Source of the DNA: Acetobacteraceae bacterium
GTDB lineage: Bacteria; Pseudomonadota; Alphaproteobacteria; Acetobacterales; Acetobacteraceae
Direction of reading: 5' to 3'
Assembly: GCA_020853405.1 (NCBI GenBank)
Contig: JADYYZ010000237.1
Coordinates: 1-7,296, forward strand
DNA length: 7,296 nucleotides
Below are positions 6,112 through 7,296 of the stretch, one piece after another; positions within the stretch are counted from its first letter, which is position 1, and every line of letters begins with the position of its first letter. The notes under the pieces were generated by a model. The model had not been told where the DNA came from. It did no database searches and worked only from the letters and a program-made list of their open reading frames with translations. Position numbers and translations under genes: made by a program.

Positions 6112-6144
6112 AGCATGGTCGCTTCGGATTGAAGCGACCATGCT
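6112..6144. terminator. Perfect 14-bp hairpin after the hydroxyacid dehydrogenase
   Basis: AGCATGGTCGCTTC (6112-6125) and GAAGCGACCATGCT (6131-6144) are exact reverse complements with the five-base loop GGATT. The repeat begins at the first base after the stop codon. No T-run follows, but a stem this long at this place is very unlikely by chance. Because the next gene faces it, it may stop transcripts from both directions or protect a 3' end. Confidence 0.7.
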
Positions 6145-6217
6145 CCGCAAGCCCTGGTCTGGGCGCGTGGTTCGCGCCTTCGGCAATGCCGCCTCCGACG
6201 ATCAGGCTCCAGGGCCG

Positions 6218-6241
6218 CAGCAGCCGCTACAGCAGCCGCTA
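6218..6241. repeat. 12-base tandem duplication covering the racemase stop codon
   Basis: CAGCAGCCGCTA occurs twice back to back (6218-6229 and 6230-6241). On the minus strand each copy supplies a TAG in the racemase frame, so the gene has its stop at 6241-6239 and a second in-frame TAG twelve bases later. It looks like a recent small slippage event. Confidence 0.85.
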
Positions 6242-6964
6242 CTGCGCGGCCAGCAGGGCAGGCGCCTCGAGCCACCATTGCAGCGCCGCGCGCGCCTGTG
6301 CATCGATGGTGTCGATCATCGGCACGCTGGCCCCGGCGCCGCGCAGCGGCAGCGGGATTTCCGTGCAGCCCAGCACCACGGCCCTTGCACCGCGGGCGGC
6401 GAGCGACTCCACCGCTTTCAGCAATGGCGCCCGTGCCCGGTCGAGCGCGTTCGCCTTCACCGCCGCGATCCCGGGTATCACCAGCTCCGCCATCTCCGCC
6501 TCGGACGGCGTCAGGCAGCGATAGCCGAGCGGCTCCAGGCGCTGCTCGTAGAGCCGGAGGGCGAGCGTCCCCGGCGTGCCCATCACGCCGATCGTGCCGC
6601 CCGCCACCCCGGCCGCGCGAAGTGCGGCGGCCGCGGCATTGACGATGTGCAGGATCGGCAGCCGCGTCGCCGCCTGCATCGCGTCGTACCAGAGATGGGC
6701 GGTGTTGCAGGGGATCGCGATGCAGCCCGCGCCCGCCTGCTCCAGCAGGCGGATGCCGGCAAGCATCGCGGGCAGGGGATCAGCGCCGCCCTCCAGCGCC
6801 GCCTTGGTCCGGTTCGGCACCTGGGTGGCGCTGAACAGCACGACCTCCGGGTGGTCCTGGTCCTGCGTGCCGTCATGCGCAAGCGTCAGCCGCGCCACGA
6901 AGTCAGCGCCGGCCAGCGGCCCCATGCCACCCAGCACGCCGATGATTCTTCCCGCCTCGCTCAT
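6239..6964 (-). CDS. Aspartate/glutamate racemase family protein
   Basis: This 241-residue protein is a cofactor-independent racemase of the Asp/Glu/hydantoin racemase superfamily, which moves a proton at an alpha carbon using two cysteines. The N-terminal IGVLGGMGPLAG (about 8-19) is typical of the aspartate racemase branch. The two catalytic cysteines are Cys86 in PCNTAH and Cys200 in LGCTEI, and both are intact. Length fits the family (about 230-250). The ATG at 6964 overlaps the stop codon of the upstream transporter gene as ATGA, so translation is probably coupled and I reject the start six codons upstream. The gene converges with the hydroxyacid dehydrogenase. Aspartate is the default substrate, but relatives act on other amino acids or isomerise maleate, so the substrate is open. 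The location is cytoplasmic. Confidence 0.93.
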   Translation of the reverse strand: MSEAGRIIGVLGGMGPLAGADFVARLTLAHDGTQDQDHPEVVLFSATQVPNRTKAALEGGADPLPAMLAGIRLLEQAGAGCIAIPCNTAHLWYDAMQAATRLPILHIVNAAAAALRAAGVAGGTIGVMGTPGTLALRLYEQRLEPLGYRCLTPSEAEMAELVIPGIAAVKANALDRARAPLLKAVESLAARGARAVVLGCTEIPLPLRGAGASVPMIDTIDAQARAALQWWLEAPALLAAQ

Positions 6965-7296
6965 GGCCCCAGCGCGTCCCAAAGCAGTTTCACACCCGTC
7001 AGGAACAATAGCGTGAAGATGATCCGGTAGAACAGCCGGTCGGAGGTGCGCCGCGCCAGCCGGATTCCGATCACCACGCCGATCGGCGCGGTCCAGACCA
7101 GGAGCCCGCTGGTCGCGAGGTTGGTCGGGTTCAGCTGGCCAAGGAAGAAATAGGGAATCAGCTTCACCCAGTTCAGCACGGCGAAATAGACGACCGTGGT
7201 GGCGTTCAGCGTCTGCCGCCGGAGCCGCAGCGGCAGCATGTACAAGGCCAGCGGCGGCCCGCCGGCGTGCGCCAGCGTGCTGGTGAAGGCGGAACC
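6961..7296 (-). CDS. TSUP (TauE/SafE) family membrane transporter, C-terminal half
   Basis: The gene is cut by the right edge; its frame is open to base 7296 and the TTG at 7245 is internal. The visible 111 residues begin with FTSTLAHAGGPP, the second conserved motif of the TSUP family, then give three or four hydrophobic stretches (around TTVVYFAVLNWVKLIPYFFL, SGLLVWTAPIGVVIGI, and IIFTLLFLTGVKLLW). A basic RRTSDRLFYR loop before the last segment is also usual. TSUP proteins move small anions such as sulfite, sulfoacetate or organic acids across the inner membrane. The stop codon shares bases with the racemase ATG (ATGA), so the two genes form an operon with the transporter first. Substrate is not predictable from the half seen. 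Confidence 0.88.
   Translation of the reverse strand, partial: GSAFTSTLAHAGGPPLALYMLPLRLRRQTLNATTVVYFAVLNWVKLIPYFFLGQLNPTNLATSGLLVWTAPIGVVIGIRLARRTSDRLFYRIIFTLLFLTGVKLLWDALGP

Noticed and set aside
4960..6186. Minus-strand open frame (408 codons) opposite the hydroxyacid dehydrogenase.
   Set aside because: It is a shadow of a gene with an intact catalytic triad and runs through the terminator hairpin.
1..7296. RNA genes, CRISPR, insertion sequences, riboswitches or defence genes.
   Set aside because: I found no tRNA-like cloverleaf, repeat-spacer pattern, transposase motif or known defence domain on either strand.

Overview
The window is very GC-rich, with third codon positions almost all G or C, and its genes are typical of an aerobic soil or water alphaproteobacterium. 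Acetobacteraceae or a related Rhodospirillales lineage is my best guess, from the style of the proteins and not from any marker gene. I see no rRNA, tRNA, mobile element, CRISPR array, phage gene or toxin gene. The region reads as ordinary chromosome carrying small-molecule metabolism genes. There are eight genes, two of them cut by the window edges.

Left part (1-1536). The C-terminal end of a cysteine-containing, lectin-like secreted protein (+) runs tail to tail into a patatin-like phospholipase (-), with about 30 bases between them. A 247-base spacer with an unusual AT-rich patch (about 1655-1680) follows.

Centre (1784-4650). A fumarylacetoacetate hydrolase (FAH) family enzyme (-) and a tartrate / D-malate dehydrogenase (+) are divergent and share a 103-base control region that contains a perfect 15-base palindrome. 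The dehydrogenase then converges on a HAD-superfamily hydrolase of the haloacid dehalogenase type II group (-), with a long imperfect inverted repeat in the gap.

Right part (4651-7296). A 190-base divergent spacer carries a possible sigma-70 promoter and a Fur-box-like partial palindrome. It leads into a 96-residue protein that I do not recognise (+), followed 11 bases later by a D-2-hydroxyacid dehydrogenase (+) that probably starts at GTG. That gene ends in a perfect 14-bp hairpin. Facing it are an Asp/Glu racemase family protein (-) and, overlapping its start by ATGA, the C-terminal half of a TSUP (TauE/SafE) membrane transporter (-).

How the genes may work together. Tartrate dehydrogenase makes oxaloglycolate, glycerate or pyruvate from tartrates and D-malate. 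The FAH-fold enzyme is of a type known to act on acylpyruvate- or oxaloacetate-like keto acids, and D-2-hydroxyacid dehydrogenases include hydroxypyruvate and glyoxylate reductases. A loose cluster for C3/C4 hydroxy-acid use is therefore reasonable but is inference. The transporter-racemase pair looks like a separate operon. Nothing here is clearly a new system. The best leads are the unrecognised 96-residue gene with its possible metal-responsive operator, the palindrome between the FAH and dehydrogenase genes, and the matching hairpins that follow two of the stop codons.
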